A stretch of 64,000 nucleotides of DNA from Roseomonas xinghualingensis (GTDB lineage: Bacteria; Pseudomonadota; Alphaproteobacteria; Acetobacterales; Acetobacteraceae): positions 186,001-250,000 of the forward strand of contig NZ_JAOXLP010000002.1 in NCBI RefSeq assembly GCF_025791835.1. Reading direction: 5' to 3'. The notes under the pieces are model-generated. The model was not told the DNA's origin. It did not search any database and saw nothing but the letters and a program-made list of their open reading frames with translations. Positions 55,091 through 62,865 of this stretch are shown here, one piece after another. Position 1 is the stretch's first letter. The number at the start of each line of letters is the position of its first letter. Both the position numbers and the translations under genes were made by a program.

Positions 55091-55528
55091 ATGACCCGTC
55101 CCGCTTCCGGTGCCCTCCGCACCACAGCGCCGACCCTTTCGAGCCTGGACAAGGCTCAGCCCTTCCGCAGTGCCGAGGAGGCCTGGTTCTGGACCATGGC
55201 AGCCCTCGTGGCCCGGCGTGACGGAGCGCGCATCGTTGCCGGTCGCGGTCTCGTCGCCCGGCCTTGCGAGCCGGATGATGTGGTGAAGTGCCTCGACCGG
55301 CTGTACCGGCAGCGCCGGATCGACCTGGCTCAGGCCCGCATCATGCGGATCTGGGGGGAGCGCGGCACGACACCCGATCCCTCCGTGCCGCGTGAGCGTG
55401 GCGACCACCGCCTGTGGCGCGAGGCGATGGAGCGGCTGGAATGGCCGCTGCGGATGAAGGGTATTGTGGTCGGGCCGGAAATCCCTGGCGGATCAGGCGA
55501 GGTGGTGGCCTTCACGGGGCCAAACTGA
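55091..55528 (+). CDS. Conserved alphaproteobacterial protein, first gene after the LexA box
   Basis: A 145-residue protein of unknown function. Its core FRSAEEAWFWTMAALVARRDG is followed by the Arg-rich helix-like stretch VVKCLDRLYRQRRIDLAQA, RIMRIWGERG, and LWREAMERLEWPLRMKGI. It has the size and basic, helical look of a small DNA- or RNA-binding regulator, but I recognise no named family. The start at 55091 is uncertain because no strong ribosome site is visible. It is transcribed away from the S24 repressor and 4 bp before the next gene. Its place suggests regulation of the particle module, which is inference only. Confidence 0.55.
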   Translation: MTRPASGALRTTAPTLSSLDKAQPFRSAEEAWFWTMAALVARRDGARIVAGRGLVARPCEPDDVVKCLDRLYRQRRIDLAQARIMRIWGERGTTPDPSVPRERGDHRLWREAMERLEWPLRMKGIVVGPEIPGGSGEVVAFTGPN

Positions 55529-55532
55529 CGCC

Positions 55533-56054
55533 ATGCAGGGCGTGCCGCTCACATCGGCGCCGGATTTGCTCGCCGCCGTTCCGGGAAGCCGGGACGGCGG
55601 CGATCCGCATTGCGGGCCCGGCCATCGCCGGGCGGCGGAGGCGCGGCCGCAAATGCTGTGGATCGCCTTCGGCGGCGCCGCGGACCAGGGATGGCTGTGG
55701 TTGCTGCGGCCAGGCTTCCGCCACTGCTTCGCCGGATTGCGGGACGTGGAGGGGTGGACGGTGCTCGATCCGCTTTCAGGGCGGCTGCTGGTGACGCGGC
55801 TGGCGGTGGATCCGGACTTCGATCTGCCGGGCTTCTGGCGCCGTGCCGGGTGCCGGGTGCTTGGCCCCTTCCGGCCTTCGGCGCCGGCGAGGTGCTGGCC
55901 GGGGGTGGTGCCTTTCTCCTGTGTCTCGCTTTGCCGGGCATTGCTGGGGCCGGGAGCGCCCTTCGCGCTGACTCCTTATGGGCTGTTCCAGGCGTTAAGG
56001 AAAAAAATCAATAACAAGGAAAATGTTCTTGATGAGGGCCAATTCGCCCCGTAG
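55533..56054 (+). CDS. Uncharacterised phage-associated protein, possible permuted papain-like fold
   Basis: A 173-residue protein. Two conserved-looking segments stand out: GFRHCFAGLRDVEGWTVLDPL with a His-Cys pair, and PFSCVSLCRALLG followed by APFALTPYGLF. A His-before-Cys order with a late SCVxLC helix resembles circularly permuted NlpC/P60 cysteine peptidases, but this is a guess from motif spacing. It follows the previous gene by 4 bp. The last residues (ALRKKINNKENVLDEG) are encoded by unusually A-rich DNA (55998-56035). A strong terminator follows, separating the pair from the structural genes. Confidence 0.5.
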   Translation: MQGVPLTSAPDLLAAVPGSRDGGDPHCGPGHRRAAEARPQMLWIAFGGAADQGWLWLLRPGFRHCFAGLRDVEGWTVLDPLSGRLLVTRLAVDPDFDLPGFWRRAGCRVLGPFRPSAPARCWPGVVPFSCVSLCRALLGPGAPFALTPYGLFQALRKKINNKENVLDEGQFAP

Positions 56055-56119
56055 CATTCCTCTTATCAACGGGCGAGCTGCGCCCGCTGGTCATCTTTCC
56101 TGATCCTCCTGAACTCACA

Positions 56120-56162
56120 GGCCCGGCACCGGATCCTTCCGGTGCCGGGCCTCTGCCTTTTC
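56120..56162 (+). terminator. Strong terminator before the phage structural module
   Basis: GGCCCGGCACCGGA and TCCGGTGCCGGGCC form a 14-bp perfect stem with a TCCT loop, followed by TCTGCCTTTT. It lies between the 55533 gene and the portal gene, so either a promoter lies in 56163-56212 (none is obvious) or read-through/antitermination drives the late genes. Confidence 0.85.
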
Positions 56163-56212
56163 GGGCCTTTTCCGGCGGATCGGGAACCCCGCAGACAGGA
56201 GCGAGCAGGCCC

Positions 56213-56257
56213 ATGGGCGACAGGACCGACCCCGCGCCGCAAGGTGGCGCGGCATGA
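56213..56257 (+). CDS. 14-residue leader ORF overlapping the portal gene
   Basis: The ORF MGDRTDPAPQGGAA ends with a TGA that overlaps the portal ATG as ATGA. An AGGAG lies 11-12 bases before its ATG. It may couple translation into the portal gene, or simply be chance in GC-rich DNA, because the portal gene also has its own AAGGTGG site. Confidence 0.3.
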   Translation: MGDRTDPAPQGGAA

Positions 56258-57666
56258 CGCCCAACGAAATCATTGCCCGCGCTGAGCGTGCGCTGGACCG
56301 ACGCCGCCCCTGGGAGGGCGTCTGGCGCGACTGCTACGACCATGTTCTGGCCGCTAATCCCGGCATGGGGGGGCCGGCGCTGCATGACGGCACGGCGGCT
56401 GATGCGGCGGAGAATCTGGCTGCCTCCCTGCTGGCCGAGCTGACGCCGCCCTGGTCCCGCTGGTTCGGCCTGACCCCGGTGGATGAGGGCGCCGACCCCG
56501 AGCTGGCCGGCGTGCTGGAGCGTGCGGCGGAGACGCTGCAGGGCCATCTGGACCGCTCCAACTTCGTCCTGGAAATCCACCAGGCGTTCCTGGATCTTGT
56601 GGTGGCCGGAACCGGCGTGCTGCTGGTGGAGGAGGCACCGGCCGGTGAGGCTTCCGCCCTGCGTTTCACCGCCGTGCCGCTGCGCGAGGCGGTGCTGGAG
56701 GAAGGCAGCTCGGGAAGGCTGGATACGGTGTTCCGCCTGGTGGGGATGAGCGCCGAGGCCATCGCTCTGCGCTATCCCGGTGCGATCCTGCCGCCGGACC
56801 TTTCCCGGGCCGATGAGCCCGAGGCGACACATCGGGTGATCGAGGCCGTCTGGCCCAGCTCCGGCGGCCCGCGCTTCGCCGCCGTGCTGGAGCGGGATGG
56901 GCGGGGCATTTTCCTGACCGAGGGACGCTTCGAGGAGGCGCCCTTCCTTGCCTTCCGCTGGATGAAGGCGCCGGGGGAGACCTATGGGCGCGGTCCGGTG
57001 ATGAAGGCGCTGCCGGATATCCGCACCGCCAACAAGGTGGTCGAGCTGGTGCTGAAGAATGCCTCCATCGCCGCGACGGGCATCTGGCAGGCCGATGACG
57101 ATGGCGTGCTGAACCCGGCCACGGTGCAGCTGGAGCCAGGAGCGATCATCCCCAAGGCGGTGGGCTCCTCTGGCCTGACGCCGCTGGCGGCGCCGGGCTC
57201 TTTCGATGTGTCGCAGCTTGTCCTTTCGGACATGCGCGCGCGCATTCGCTCCTCGCTGCTGGCAGACCGGCTTTCAGCCCCGCAGCGCGCGAGCATGACG
57301 GCGACCGAGGTGCTGGAACGCAGCGCGGAAACGGCGCGTCTGTTCGGCGCCACCTATGGCCGGCTGCAGGCGGAGCTGCTGACGCCGCTGGTGGCGCGCT
57401 GCCTCTCCATCCTGCGGCGGCGCGGTGAGGTGCCGCCGATCCTGCTCGACGGGCAGGAGGCACGCATCGCCTATCAGTCCCCGCTGGCCCGCGTGCAGGG
57501 CAGGGCGGACGCGGCGAACACGCTGCTCTTCCTGCAGGCCGTCGCGGCGCTCGGCCCCTCGGCGGCCGCAGTGGTCGATCTGCCGGCCGCCGCGCGGCAC
57601 CTCGCCCGCACCCTTTCCGCGCCCAGCGCCATTCTGGCGCCCCTTCAGGAGGAACCCAGCGCATGA
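56254..57666 (+). CDS. Podovirus portal (head-to-tail connector) protein
   Basis: A 470-residue protein of the T7-like head-to-tail connector family, which forms the twelve-fold portal ring through which DNA enters and leaves the capsid. Recognisable points are the start RPWEGVWRDCYDHVLAANP, the ENLAASLLAELTPPWSRWF region, YGRGPVMKALPDIRTANKVV and the SAPQRASMTATEVLERSAET segment. Length is slightly below T7 gp8 (about 536). A terminase gene would be expected next to it but none is upstream. The stop overlaps the scaffold ATG. Confidence 0.85.
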   Translation: MTPNEIIARAERALDRRRPWEGVWRDCYDHVLAANPGMGGPALHDGTAADAAENLAASLLAELTPPWSRWFGLTPVDEGADPELAGVLERAAETLQGHLDRSNFVLEIHQAFLDLVVAGTGVLLVEEAPAGEASALRFTAVPLREAVLEEGSSGRLDTVFRLVGMSAEAIALRYPGAILPPDLSRADEPEATHRVIEAVWPSSGGPRFAAVLERDGRGIFLTEGRFEEAPFLAFRWMKAPGETYGRGPVMKALPDIRTANKVVELVLKNASIAATGIWQADDDGVLNPATVQLEPGAIIPKAVGSSGLTPLAAPGSFDVSQLVLSDMRARIRSSLLADRLSAPQRASMTATEVLERSAETARLFGATYGRLQAELLTPLVARCLSILRRRGEVPPILLDGQEARIAYQSPLARVQGRADAANTLLFLQAVAALGPSAAAVVDLPAAARHLARTLSAPSAILAPLQEEPSA

Positions 57667-58409
57667 GTGAGAACCTGCTGGAGGCTGAACCGGCGGCAAG
57701 CGCCGTTCCTGAGGTGCCGGTCCAGGCCGGACGGCCCGAGGATGTGCCGGAGAAGTTCTGGGATGCCGAGCGCGGCGCGTTGCGCGTGGATACGCTACTG
57801 AAATCCTACCGCGAGTTGGAGAGGAAGCTTTCCGCCCGCTTCACCCCGCCGGGCGAGGATGCGCCGGAGGAGGAGCGCATCCGTTTCCGCCGGGCCATCG
57901 GCGTGCCCGACACGGCGGAAGAATATGCGGTGCAGCCGAAGCATGATCTGATCGGCCCTGATCCGGAGGTGAACGCCGCCCTGCACCGCGCCGGCTTCAC
58001 CCCCGCCCAGGTGCAGCTCGTCTATGATCTGGCGGCGGAGCGGCTGCTGCCGATCGTGGCCGAGGCGGCCTCGCAATTCGAGGCGGAACGGCAGCGCGAC
58101 CGGCTGCGCGCCGAATTCGGGGGCGAGGAGCGCTTCCGCCTGGTAGCGAAGCAGATTGACGCCTGGGGCCGCACCAACCTGCCGGAAGAGGTGCTGGCCG
58201 CGCTCTCCACCACTGCTGATGGCGTGATCGCGCTGCATCGCATGATGGAGAAGGGCGAGCCCGCCCTGACCCGCCAGGCGGCGGCGCCCGAGGCCATGGA
58301 CGAGGCGGCCCTGAGGAAGATGATGCGCGACCCCCGCTACTGGCGATCGCGCGAGCCGGATTTCGTGAAAAGGGTCACCGAGGGCTTCCGGCGCCTCACC
58401 GGAGGGTGA
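57663..58409 (+). CDS. Capsid assembly scaffold-like protein
   Basis: A 248-residue, acidic, mostly helical protein lying between portal and major capsid genes, the position of scaffold proteins in podoviruses. It has VPEKFWDAERGALRVDTLLKSYRELERKL, as in many phage scaffolds, a charged helical middle and the C-terminal MMRDPRYWRSREPDFVKRVTEG segment, whose basic helix could bind the capsid. It overlaps the portal gene by 4 bp. Identification rests on position, composition and the KFWD...LLKSYRELE pattern. Confidence 0.75.
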   Translation: MSENLLEAEPAASAVPEVPVQAGRPEDVPEKFWDAERGALRVDTLLKSYRELERKLSARFTPPGEDAPEEERIRFRRAIGVPDTAEEYAVQPKHDLIGPDPEVNAALHRAGFTPAQVQLVYDLAAERLLPIVAEAASQFEAERQRDRLRAEFGGEERFRLVAKQIDAWGRTNLPEEVLAALSTTADGVIALHRMMEKGEPALTRQAAAPEAMDEAALRKMMRDPRYWRSREPDFVKRVTEGFRRLTGG

Positions 58410-58579
58410 TGCCGAGCCTCATCCTGGCCTTCAGGAATCCGGCCTAAGCCGCTGAAACCTGAGTCGGGGTCTCGCGTTTTTCCGATACCTCTCTGCGACG
58501 GGCGGTCCCCGACTGCATCCCCCCAAAGGGTGACCCCTGTTGCTGCCGGCCCCGCATCCCCCCTCATGCGGACCGGCTA

Positions 58580-58633
58580 CGGGGGCGGGTGGCACCCCTA
58601 CTTCCCCCTGGTGCCGCCCGCCCCCGTTCTTTT
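58580..58633 (+). terminator. Terminator-like hairpin between scaffold and capsid genes
   Basis: CGGGGGCGGGTGGCACC pairs with GGTGCCGCCCGCCCCCG with a single mismatch, and TTCTTTT follows. Together with the next hairpin it occupies the 427-bp gap 58410-58836, which has no convincing gene. Confidence 0.7.
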
Positions 58634-58639
58634 CCGAAA

Positions 58640-58671
58640 GGGCCTCCTCCGGAAGCGGGCGAGGCCCTTTT
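58640..58671 (+). terminator. Second terminator-like hairpin before the capsid gene
   Basis: GGGCCTC pairs with GAGGCCC (58640-58646 with 58661-58667) and TTTT follows. Tandem hairpins here imply that the capsid gene is transcribed from its own promoter or that expression steps down between scaffold and capsid. Confidence 0.65.
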
Positions 58672-58836
58672 CGCATTCCGGATTTCCGGCCCGACCAACC
58701 CGCAACCAGCCCTGCCCAGAAGGCGGCGCTGGGCGCGGGCGCGTGCCGTTCCGCTTCCTGCCCGGCCCCATCTCCCTGGGATGTGCCAACCGGGCGGGAC
58801 GCATTCCCCTGAACCCATCCCCGAAGGAGGACCTGC

Positions 58837-59670
58837 GTGTCCGCCACGATCGATCAGGCTTTCGTCAAGCAATTCCAGGCCGAGGTGCATGAGGCCTTCC
58901 AGCGCCAGGGCAGCAAGCTGCGCCCGACCATACGGTCAAAGACCGGCATTGCCGGTGCTTCCACCGTCTTCCCGCGGGTCGGCAAGGGCATGGCTGCGGC
59001 CAAGGCACGCAATGGCGTCGTGCCCGTGATGAACCTCGACTATTCCGCGGTGGAGTGCTTCCTGCAGGATTACTACGCGGGCGAGTGGGTCGATAAGCTC
59101 GACGAGATCAAGACGAATGTCGATGAGCGAGCCGTGGTTGCCAATGCCGGTGCCTATGCGCTGGGCCGCAAGACCGACGAACTGATCATCGCCGCTCTTG
59201 ACACCGCGACGCAGGAAGCCGTCAGCACGGCTGCGGGCACCACCGATACGGATGGGCTGACCAAGGCAAAGGTGCTGATGGCCTTCGAGATGCTTGGTGC
59301 CGCCGATGTGCCTGATGACGGCAACCGCTTCGCGGTGGTGGGCTGGAAGCAGTGGAGCCAGCTGCTGCAGATCGAGGAGTTCGCCAACGCCCAGTATGTC
59401 GGCGATACCGACCTGCCCTGGAAGGGAATGCAGGCGAAGCGCTGGCTCGGCGCGCTGTGGATGCCGCATTCTGGCCTGACCAAGAGTGGCAACCTGCGCT
59501 TCTGCTACTTCTATCATCGTACCGCCATCGGCCATGCGGTGGCGCAGGATGTGGTGACCGACATCACCTGGCATGGCGACCACGCTGCGCATTTCGTCAA
59601 CAACATGATGAGCCAGGGCGCCGTGATGATCGATGATCTCGGCGTCGTGCGCATGCGCGCCGCGGAGTAG
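58837..59670 (+). CDS. Major capsid protein
   Basis: A 277-residue phage capsid protein. It starts (V)SATIDQAFVKQFQAEVHEAF, with ASTVFPRVGKGMAAAKA, VDERAVVANAGAYALGRKTDE and FRHRTAIG-like end motifs (FYHRTAIGHAVAQDV), as in short phage capsid proteins of podoviral type. The GTG at 58837 has a perfect AAGGAGG 7 bases upstream, one of the best ribosome sites in the window, consistent with high expression. The 3' end is followed by a degenerate tandem copy of its last 21 bases. Confidence 0.85.
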   Translation: MSATIDQAFVKQFQAEVHEAFQRQGSKLRPTIRSKTGIAGASTVFPRVGKGMAAAKARNGVVPVMNLDYSAVECFLQDYYAGEWVDKLDEIKTNVDERAVVANAGAYALGRKTDELIIAALDTATQEAVSTAAGTTDTDGLTKAKVLMAFEMLGAADVPDDGNRFAVVGWKQWSQLLQIEEFANAQYVGDTDLPWKGMQAKRWLGALWMPHSGLTKSGNLRFCYFYHRTAIGHAVAQDVVTDITWHGDHAAHFVNNMMSQGAVMIDDLGVVRMRAAE

Positions 59671-59694
59671 CAGGCGCATACGCGCTGCGGAGTA
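59649..59694 (+). repeat. Tandem duplication of the capsid gene's 3' end
   Basis: GCGCATGCGCGCCGCGGAGTA (59649-59669) is repeated as GCGCATACGCGCTGCGGAGTA (59674-59694), 19 of 21 identical, 25 bp apart. Each copy encodes R-M/I-RAAE-stop, the second just outside the gene. Confidence 0.7.
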
Positions 59695-59717
59695 ATTTGC
59701 GGATGCGTGGGGCGACC

Positions 59718-59733
59718 TGTTCCACGTGAAAAG
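59718..59733. other. parS-like site in the phage-like module
   Basis: TGTTCCACGTGAAAAG matches the ParB site variant TGTTCCACGTGAAACA at 14 of 16 positions. It lies in the gap after the major capsid gene, directly before a hairpin (59733-59766) of GGGCCGCGCG with CGCGCGGCTC. A second hairpin is at 59787-59820 (GCGCGTGCC with GGCACGCGC). Confidence 0.4.
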
Positions 59734-59948
59734 GGCCGCGCGGCGATTGTCTGTCGCGCGCGGCTCCTACCGGCAATTGAGATGATGCGCGTGCCGCCCA
59801 CCCCCGGGGCTGGCACGCGCCGCGCGTGGGGCCGGGCGCATGGATGCGCCGCCTGTTCCGCGCCGGTTCCGGCGTGACGTTTGCGGCCGCGCCGGCGCCC
59901 GGCCCCCGCGCATTCCTTCCGAATCCTCGATCAGGGAGCCACGAACCG

Positions 59949-60515
59949 ATGGCGCTTTCCGCCCTCGCCCTCTGCTCGCGCGCGCTGCTCAAGCTCGGTG
60001 CGCAGCCGATCGCCTCCCTTGAGGAAGGGACGGCCGAGGCGGAGGTGGCCGCCAATCTCTATCCGGGCACGCGTGACGCGATGCTCTCCTGTCATCCCTG
60101 GTCCTTCGCCACCGGGCAGATGAACCTCAACCGGCTGGAAGCGGCGCCTGTCGCGGATCTGGCCCATGCCTTCCAGCTTCCCGCCGATCTGCTGCGCGTG
60201 ATTTCCGCGGGCAGCGGGCGGGGCAGGGGAGTGGCCTACCGCATCCATGAGGGGCGGCTGCATGCCGATCCCTTCCAGATGATGCTCACCTATGTCTTTC
60301 GCCCAGCCGAGAGCGAGTTTCCGCCCTTCTTCGCCGCAGCGCTCGTCGCGCGCCTGGCGGCGGAATTCTGCCTGCCGCTGACCGAGAACACGTCTCGCGC
60401 CGAGATGCTGCACAGGATAGCGGAAGCCGAGCTACGGCAGGCGCGTCTGACCGACAGCCAGCAGCAGACGCCCAGGGGCATCGAGGATTTCGCTCTCCTC
60501 AACGTGCGGGGCTGA
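59949..60515 (+). CDS. Tail tubular protein A
   Basis: A 188-residue protein of the T7 gp11-like tail tube A family, which joins the portal to the tail nozzle. Family features are LALCSRALLKLGAQPIASLEEGT, AANLYPGTRDAMLSCHPWSFAT and LPADLLRVISAG. The ATG at 59949 has AGGGAG upstream and marks the start of homology. It lies 5 bp before tail tube B. Confidence 0.85.
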   Translation: MALSALALCSRALLKLGAQPIASLEEGTAEAEVAANLYPGTRDAMLSCHPWSFATGQMNLNRLEAAPVADLAHAFQLPADLLRVISAGSGRGRGVAYRIHEGRLHADPFQMMLTYVFRPAESEFPPFFAAALVARLAAEFCLPLTENTSRAEMLHRIAEAELRQARLTDSQQQTPRGIEDFALLNVRG

Positions 60516-60520
60516 TCGCC

Positions 60521-62386
60521 ATGCCCTCCATCAAGCGTGCCAAGAACGCCTTCACGGCGGGAGAGCTGGCGCCGGAACTGCTCGGCCGCGGCGATGTCTC
60601 GGCCTGGGTGAATGGCGCCGCGCGGCTGCGCAATGTCTTCATCCAGCCCACGGGCGGTGTGCAGCGCCGTCCGGGCCTGCGCCACCTGTCGATGCTGCCT
60701 GGCCCCGCGCGGCTGGTCCCCTTCGAAGCCAGCACGGAGCAGACCTATCTACTGGCGCTCGCCCACGGCGCACTCCTGGTATTCCAGGGCGACAGCCTCG
60801 TCGCGACACTGCCGGCGCCGTGGACGGAGGCGATGCTCCCGCAGATCGCCTTCACCCAGAATGCGAGCATGCTGTTGCTGCTCCATCGGGACATGCGGCC
60901 GCAGGCTGTCACCCTTTCCAAGGGCACCTGGACTGTCTTGCCCTTTGCCTTCAGCGCGGAACCGTTCATCCGCTACGTGCAAGGAAGCGCTCCTCTTGCC
61001 GTCAGCGGAACCAGTGGCAGCGTGATGGTGACCGCCACGTCACCTGTTTTCAGCACTGGTCATGTCGGCGCCACCCTCCGCATCGCCGGGCGCCGCCTGT
61101 CCGTTACCGCAGTCAGTTCGGCTGTGCAGGCAACGGCGACGATGCTGGACACGCTTGCGGACACCGGCCCAACCGACAACTGGGATGAATCCGCCTTCAG
61201 CGTGGCGCGTGGCTGGCCCGTCAGCGCCTGCTTCCATCAGGGGCGGCTGGTTCTGGGGGGATCGCGAGACCTGCCGAACAGGCTCTGGTTCTCGCGCAGC
61301 GCCGATGTCGGGAATTTCGATCCGAGAGAGGGGCTGGACGATCAGGCGATCGCCTTCTCTCTCGTCTCGGACCAGCTGAACGCCATCCGCGCCGTCTTCG
61401 CCGGGCGGCACCTTCAGGTCTTCACCTCCGGCGCCGAATGGATGGTCACGGGCGATCCGCTGACCCCCGCCTCCATTCAGGTCACGCGGCAGACGCGCGT
61501 GGGCTCCATGGTGGACCGCAACCTGCCGCCGATCGACGTGGACGGCATGACGGTCTTCGCCGCCCGATCCGGCCGTGCCCTGCACGAATTCTCCTATACG
61601 GATCTGCAGCAGGCCTACCAGGCGAACGACCTGGCGCTGATCGCGCGGCACCTGATCGTCTCGCCCGTTTCCATGGCGTATGACTCCGTCCGCCGCCTCC
61701 TGCATCTGGCGATGGCGGATGGCAGCCTCGCGACGCTGACCATCTACCGCGCCGAGGAGGTGACGGGCTGGACCCGGCAGGAAACCGATGGCGCCTTCCG
61801 CTCACTCGCGGAGACGGAAGGTGTTGTCTATGCCGTGGTGGAGCGTGCAGGCAGTTTCCGCCTGGAACGCTTCGATGACGGCATGCGCCTGGACGCGGCG
61901 ATGGCAGGCGGCGGCACGGAATGGACCGGGCTGGAGCATCTCGAAGGCCGCAGCATCGCCGTGCTGGCCGATGGTGCGCCACGCGATCCCGCCACCGTCC
62001 TGAACGGCGCGATCAGCATCGAAACCGGCGCCGGCAACGTCCAGGCGGGCCTGCCCTTCACCCATCTGGTGGAGCCGATGCCACCCGACAGCGTCGCTAC
62101 GTCTGGCGCGCGGATGGGGCCGGTGCGGCTCGTCGCCATCACCTTCCGCCTGCTGGAGACGGGCGCGCTCTCGGTCGATCTCGGCCAGGGGGCGCGGCCT
62201 GTGCCCTTCCGGCGGCTGGACACGCCGATGCTCGATGCCGCGCCACCCGCCTTCACCGGGGATGTGACGCTGCGTGCCCTGGGTTGGCGGCGTGATTCCA
62301 TCGCGCCCCTCTGGCGTATCGCGGGCGATGCGCCGCTGCCCTTCACCCTGCTTTCCGTGACCACTGAGACGAGGATGACCGACTGA
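60521..62386 (+). CDS. Tail tubular protein B-like (nozzle)
   Basis: A 621-residue beta-rich protein in the position and size of podovirus tail tube B / nozzle (T7 gp12 is 794). It begins KRAKNAFTAGELAPELLGRGD, then ARLRNVFIQPTGGVQRRPGL, followed by repeated beta-propeller-like segments (RLVLGGSRDLPNRLWFSRS, TVFAARSGRALHEFSYTDL), the common form in alphaproteobacterial and P22-like podoviruses. It ends with a TGATG overlap with the next gene. Confidence 0.8.
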   Translation: MPSIKRAKNAFTAGELAPELLGRGDVSAWVNGAARLRNVFIQPTGGVQRRPGLRHLSMLPGPARLVPFEASTEQTYLLALAHGALLVFQGDSLVATLPAPWTEAMLPQIAFTQNASMLLLLHRDMRPQAVTLSKGTWTVLPFAFSAEPFIRYVQGSAPLAVSGTSGSVMVTATSPVFSTGHVGATLRIAGRRLSVTAVSSAVQATATMLDTLADTGPTDNWDESAFSVARGWPVSACFHQGRLVLGGSRDLPNRLWFSRSADVGNFDPREGLDDQAIAFSLVSDQLNAIRAVFAGRHLQVFTSGAEWMVTGDPLTPASIQVTRQTRVGSMVDRNLPPIDVDGMTVFAARSGRALHEFSYTDLQQAYQANDLALIARHLIVSPVSMAYDSVRRLLHLAMADGSLATLTIYRAEEVTGWTRQETDGAFRSLAETEGVVYAVVERAGSFRLERFDDGMRLDAAMAGGGTEWTGLEHLEGRSIAVLADGAPRDPATVLNGAISIETGAGNVQAGLPFTHLVEPMPPDSVATSGARMGPVRLVAITFRLLETGALSVDLGQGARPVPFRRLDTPMLDAAPPAFTGDVTLRALGWRRDSIAPLWRIAGDAPLPFTLLSVTTETRMTD

Positions 62387-62826
62387 TGGCGCAGCTCGCC
62401 CCCATCGTGACGCTCGCCGCCACCGGCGCCTCCATCTACGCGCAGAGCGCGGAGGCGAAGCGGCAGAAGAAGAACGCGCAGATCCAGCAGCGGAACGCGC
62501 AACTTCAGCAGGAGACGCAGCAGCAGGTCCTTGCCGTCCAGGCCACGCAGGATACGGCTGAGCGCCAGCGTGCGCTGGAGCGCAGCGTCGCCTCCGCCCG
62601 CGCCCGGTTGGCGGCTGGCGGCATCAACCCCGGCGAGGGCTCCGCCGCCGCCCTCACGGCAGGACTGCGCACCGCCGCGCGCGAGGCGCAGGGAGCGGAT
62701 GACGCCACCTATGCCGCGCGCCTGGCTGCCGGCCGCAAGTCCCTGCTCGATCAGGATAGCTCGCTGCGGAACTGGGTGCAGGCAGGGCAGAGCGTCGGCC
62801 GCGTCGTCAAGAACCTGCTGGACTGA
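62386..62826 (+). CDS. Internal virion (ejection) protein-like
   Basis: A 146-residue protein beginning with a hydrophobic helix (PIVTLAATGASIYAQ), followed by a Gln/Ala-rich coiled coil (KKNAQIQQRNAQLQQETQQQ) and a Gly-containing helical end. This matches the small internal core proteins (T7 gp14-like) that form the DNA ejection channel in the cell envelope. The start overlaps the preceding stop (TGATG). Assignment depends on position and composition, and no larger gp15/gp16-like ejection protein follows inside the window. Confidence 0.65.
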   Translation: MAQLAPIVTLAATGASIYAQSAEAKRQKKNAQIQQRNAQLQQETQQQVLAVQATQDTAERQRALERSVASARARLAAGGINPGEGSAAALTAGLRTAAREAQGADDATYAARLAAGRKSLLDQDSSLRNWVQAGQSVGRVVKNLLD

Positions 62827-62865
62827 TCCCGAGACACGCCCCCGCGGCAGAACTGGAGAACCCTG

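Noticed and set aside
55091..56253. Search for a terminase large or small subunit before the portal gene
   Set aside because: Neither small gene has Walker motifs or nuclease motifs, and no other frame in the interval is long enough.
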